Position numbers and translations under genes: made by a program. The notes beneath the pieces are model-generated. The model was not told where the DNA came from, searched no databases, and saw only the letters and a program-made list of their open reading frames with translations. A DNA stretch of 37,084 nt from Deltaproteobacteria bacterium (GTDB taxonomy: Bacteria; Bdellovibrionota; JAJCYS01), in NCBI GenBank assembly GCA_029262815.1, contig JAJCYS010000020.1:1-37084 (forward strand), in the 5' to 3' direction. The first letter of the stretch is position 1; each line of letters begins with the position of its first letter. Positions 35,229-37,084 of this stretch are shown here, piece after piece.

Positions 35229-36500
35229 TTGTTAGCTCTACGTCTTGTGGGTGCTTGCATTGCGTGTCTCAGTGCAAGTATGGTGTTTGCTTCTCTTAAT
35301 TCTCAAATTTCGTGTTTAGTTAATAGAGCACTTGAAGAAATCAATCAGGATATCGAAAAATTTAAAATTCATTCAATTGAAAATTACTTGTCCAAATCTT
35401 TGAATGGAAAATTTTACAACCCAACAAATGTCAAAAACCTGATGCCCGTGATGGCTCAATTTTACTATCAGGAAACAAAGCAGAGCGGTAGATATCCTTT
35501 TCATGTTACTAAAGAAATAATTAAAATATTTGTGGCTGTATATTTCCCAGGCATGTCTAAGCAGGATTTAGCGGATGCTTTTGCACACAGTAAATCAAAG
35601 CAAGAATTATTACAGGCCTTTTATAACAAAGGAGTTAAAGAGATATCTCTAAGTCAGTTGAAATTAAGCGTAGCTCACCCCATACCGTCTCAAGTAATCA
35701 AACAATTTGAACGAGACCCTGTCCCGATACATATCATGAAATATGAAGATGAAACACGGCTCATGTTGGAGAACTATATTAAATTTAGACTGAGAGAAAA
35801 CCCAAATATCAACCTAACTGATATAGAACCCTATTATAAACAATTTGCATCCATCTACATGTCTAGGTCAGGTGCTTTTAATACAAATCGAACACACGAA
35901 CTATATGGGGTTCATCTCTATTACGATAAGGTTCTCGTAAATTTGAATGGCATACTGATACATGAGCTAAGCCATGGGGTTCAACACCATCAGTGGGATC
36001 AAATTGTGATGCTTGAATACTTTCACGCGAAAGTTTGGCTCAAACTTCTGATGTCTAGAATGATTGCAGCAATTACAAAAAAACATACGTATAGCAAAGT
36101 AAAATATCTATATAGTGAGTTGGCTGATAATTTAAAAAAAACTATGGTGTCAGAAACCACAGTGAGCTCAAAGACCTCATCTGAACTACTGAAATTTGGG
36201 GAAGAAAATAAAATGAGCGACGTTGAATGGATCTTTTTTGCTAACTTTCGTCGTTTTGTGTTCGAGGTTCATGCGCATAAAATCACTTCCTACTACAAAG
36301 TTTTTGATGACCCTTTTGTATCAAACCTTCATCAAAAAGGATTGCCATTGGAGATGATGGAGAGGCGTAGGAATAAAATTGTGTTTTCTTCAAAAAAGAT
36401 GAAACAATATTTGACTAGATACTATCAACATCAGATTGCAATTATCAAATATTTTGACATCAACGACGCGCTCGAATTGATACAATTATTAGAAAAATAA
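35229..36500 (+). CDS. Secreted protein of unknown family with zinc-protease-like HELSH motif
   Basis: I do not recognise the family. TTG 35229 gives a classical signal peptide (LVGACIACLSASMVFA), with likely cleavage after residue 21. The next in-frame ATG would remove it. No ribosome-binding site is evident. Residues 245-249 are HELSH in GILIHELSHGVQHH, inside a hydrophobic helix, as expected for an HExxH zincin. A third zinc ligand is not obvious; the Glu/His cluster at 263-266 (LEYFH) is a candidate. The rest is Lys-rich and helical. The gene is AT-richer than its neighbours. It is convergent with the M23 peptidase, 10 bases away. A metalloprotease role is inference from the motif. Confidence 0.6.
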   Translation: MLALRLVGACIACLSASMVFASLNSQISCLVNRALEEINQDIEKFKIHSIENYLSKSLNGKFYNPTNVKNLMPVMAQFYYQETKQSGRYPFHVTKEIIKIFVAVYFPGMSKQDLADAFAHSKSKQELLQAFYNKGVKEISLSQLKLSVAHPIPSQVIKQFERDPVPIHIMKYEDETRLMLENYIKFRLRENPNINLTDIEPYYKQFASIYMSRSGAFNTNRTHELYGVHLYYDKVLVNLNGILIHELSHGVQHHQWDQIVMLEYFHAKVWLKLLMSRMIAAITKKHTYSKVKYLYSELADNLKKTMVSETTVSSKTSSELLKFGEENKMSDVEWIFFANFRRFVFEVHAHKITSYYKVFDDPFVSNLHQKGLPLEMMERRRNKIVFSSKKMKQYLTRYYQHQIAIIKYFDINDALELIQLLEK

Positions 36501-36510
36501 ACTGAGTGTA

Positions 36511-37084
36511 TTACTTACGTTTGGACATGGATGGGCCCACTTGATCGAGGATGAAGTTCTCGGGATCAACGGGTATTTCATGGATTCGGACTTCATAATG
36601 GCAGTGGGGGTTCGTGGCTCGGCCGGTATCTCCGATGCGAGCGATGATATCGCCTCGTTTGACGCGGCTGCCTTTTTTGACTGTGATCTTACTGTTATGC
36701 CCATATAGGGTTCTAAATCCATAGCCATGTTTTAGGACTAGGGTTTTACCGTAAACAGGTTTTTCACCCACATATTCTACGATGCCATCAGCGGGTGCAA
36801 AGATCGGTGTCCCTTTAAAGTTATAGATGTCGATGCCGGGATGCATCCGTTTAAGACCTGTAAAAGGGTCGATACGAAACCCAAACCGAGAAGAGATGTA
36901 CCCTCGGGTGGGAAGGATGCTAGGTGTAGATCTGAGGAGTTCCATCTGATCTTGGACTTTTTCGTATAGCGCGTGTACTTGGCTTGTCTCTTGCCGGCTT
37001 TCGGCCCAGATTTGGTTAAGATGACTTTCAAATTCATAGAGCTTGGGCAGAATGTATTTTGTGGTCTCTTCGTAATACGGAAAC
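36511..37084 (-). CDS. M23-family peptidoglycan endopeptidase, N-terminus cut by window edge
   Basis: The frame is open to the right edge, so the N-terminus lies outside. The visible part has a helical region (VHALYEKVQDQMELLRSTPS) and then a complete LytM/M23 domain: GYISSRFGFRIDPFTGLKRM, HPGIDIYNFKGTPIFAPADG, YGKTLVLKHGYGFRTLYGHN and PHCHYEV. The zinc ligands His and Asp (HPGID) and the HCH His are all present, so an active enzyme or intact activator is possible. It could cleave peptidoglycan cross-bridges. The helical part before the domain recalls EnvC/NlpD-like or MepM-like layouts. Confidence 0.88.
   Translation of the reverse strand, partial: FPYYEETTKYILPKLYEFESHLNQIWAESRQETSQVHALYEKVQDQMELLRSTPSILPTRGYISSRFGFRIDPFTGLKRMHPGIDIYNFKGTPIFAPADGIVEYVGEKPVYGKTLVLKHGYGFRTLYGHNSKITVKKGSRVKRGDIIARIGDTGRATNPHCHYEVRIHEIPVDPENFILDQVGPSMSKRK

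Overview
This window is a densely packed, single-copy bacterial chromosome segment of roughly 40-45% GC by eye. It is mostly housekeeping genes and has no phage, plasmid or CRISPR signature. The cell wall genes (mraY, murD, ftsW, murG, an M23 peptidase), several lipoproteins with good lipoboxes, a LptM-like small lipoprotein and an RpoH-type sigma factor with an RpoH box suggest a Gram-negative organism. RNase J, MutS2 and a short fructose-6-phosphate-aldolase type transaldolase argue against an enteric gammaproteobacterium. A deltaproteobacterial or Bdellovibrionota-like lineage, or another deep Gram-negative one, fits best, but this is inference; no rRNA is present to settle it.

Layout, left to right. 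1-1492 (minus): nadD followed by a protein-arginine-methyltransferase-like enzyme that runs off the left edge. 1605-2642 (plus): obgE, convergent with a minus-strand ssb-rplU-rpmA group (2678-3790). 3981-6504 (plus): a zinc/manganese ABC importer, znuA-znuC-znuB. 6566-9732 (plus): a promoter, groES, groEL, a clear terminator, then an rpoH-like heat-shock sigma factor. 9733-10042: the only gene-free stretch over 300 bases, filled by a GC-rich, strongly self-complementary element. 10043-12549 (plus): two tandem HEAT-repeat lipoproteins. 12563-12651: a compound hairpin/repeat between convergent genes. 12692-17010 (minus): a probable transcription unit of a Lys/Ala-rich histone-H1-like protein, an S41 C-terminal processing protease and an orphan lipoprotein.

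17095-20002 (plus): mutS2 (without a Smr domain) and proC. queG (minus) and trmB plus a VOC-fold gene (plus) are divergent. 22553-27308 (minus): the peptidoglycan precursor/division block mraY-murD-ftsW-murG. 27361-36500 (plus): a LptM-like lipoprotein, RNase J, an alpha/beta hydrolase, pgpA, recA, alaS, a transaldolase, and a secreted protein of unknown family with an HELSH zinc-protease motif. 36511-37084 (minus): an M23 peptidase cut by the right edge.

Functionally, the window combines translation and ribosome assembly (obgE, rplU, rpmA, alaS, queG, trmB), genome maintenance (ssb, recA, mutS2), proteostasis (groESL, rpoH, S41 protease), metal import and envelope building. I did not find a clear new defence or mobile system. 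The most unexplained parts are the PRMT-like enzyme, the paired HEAT lipoproteins, the histone-like/protease/orphan-lipoprotein unit, the GC-rich structured element and the HELSH protein.
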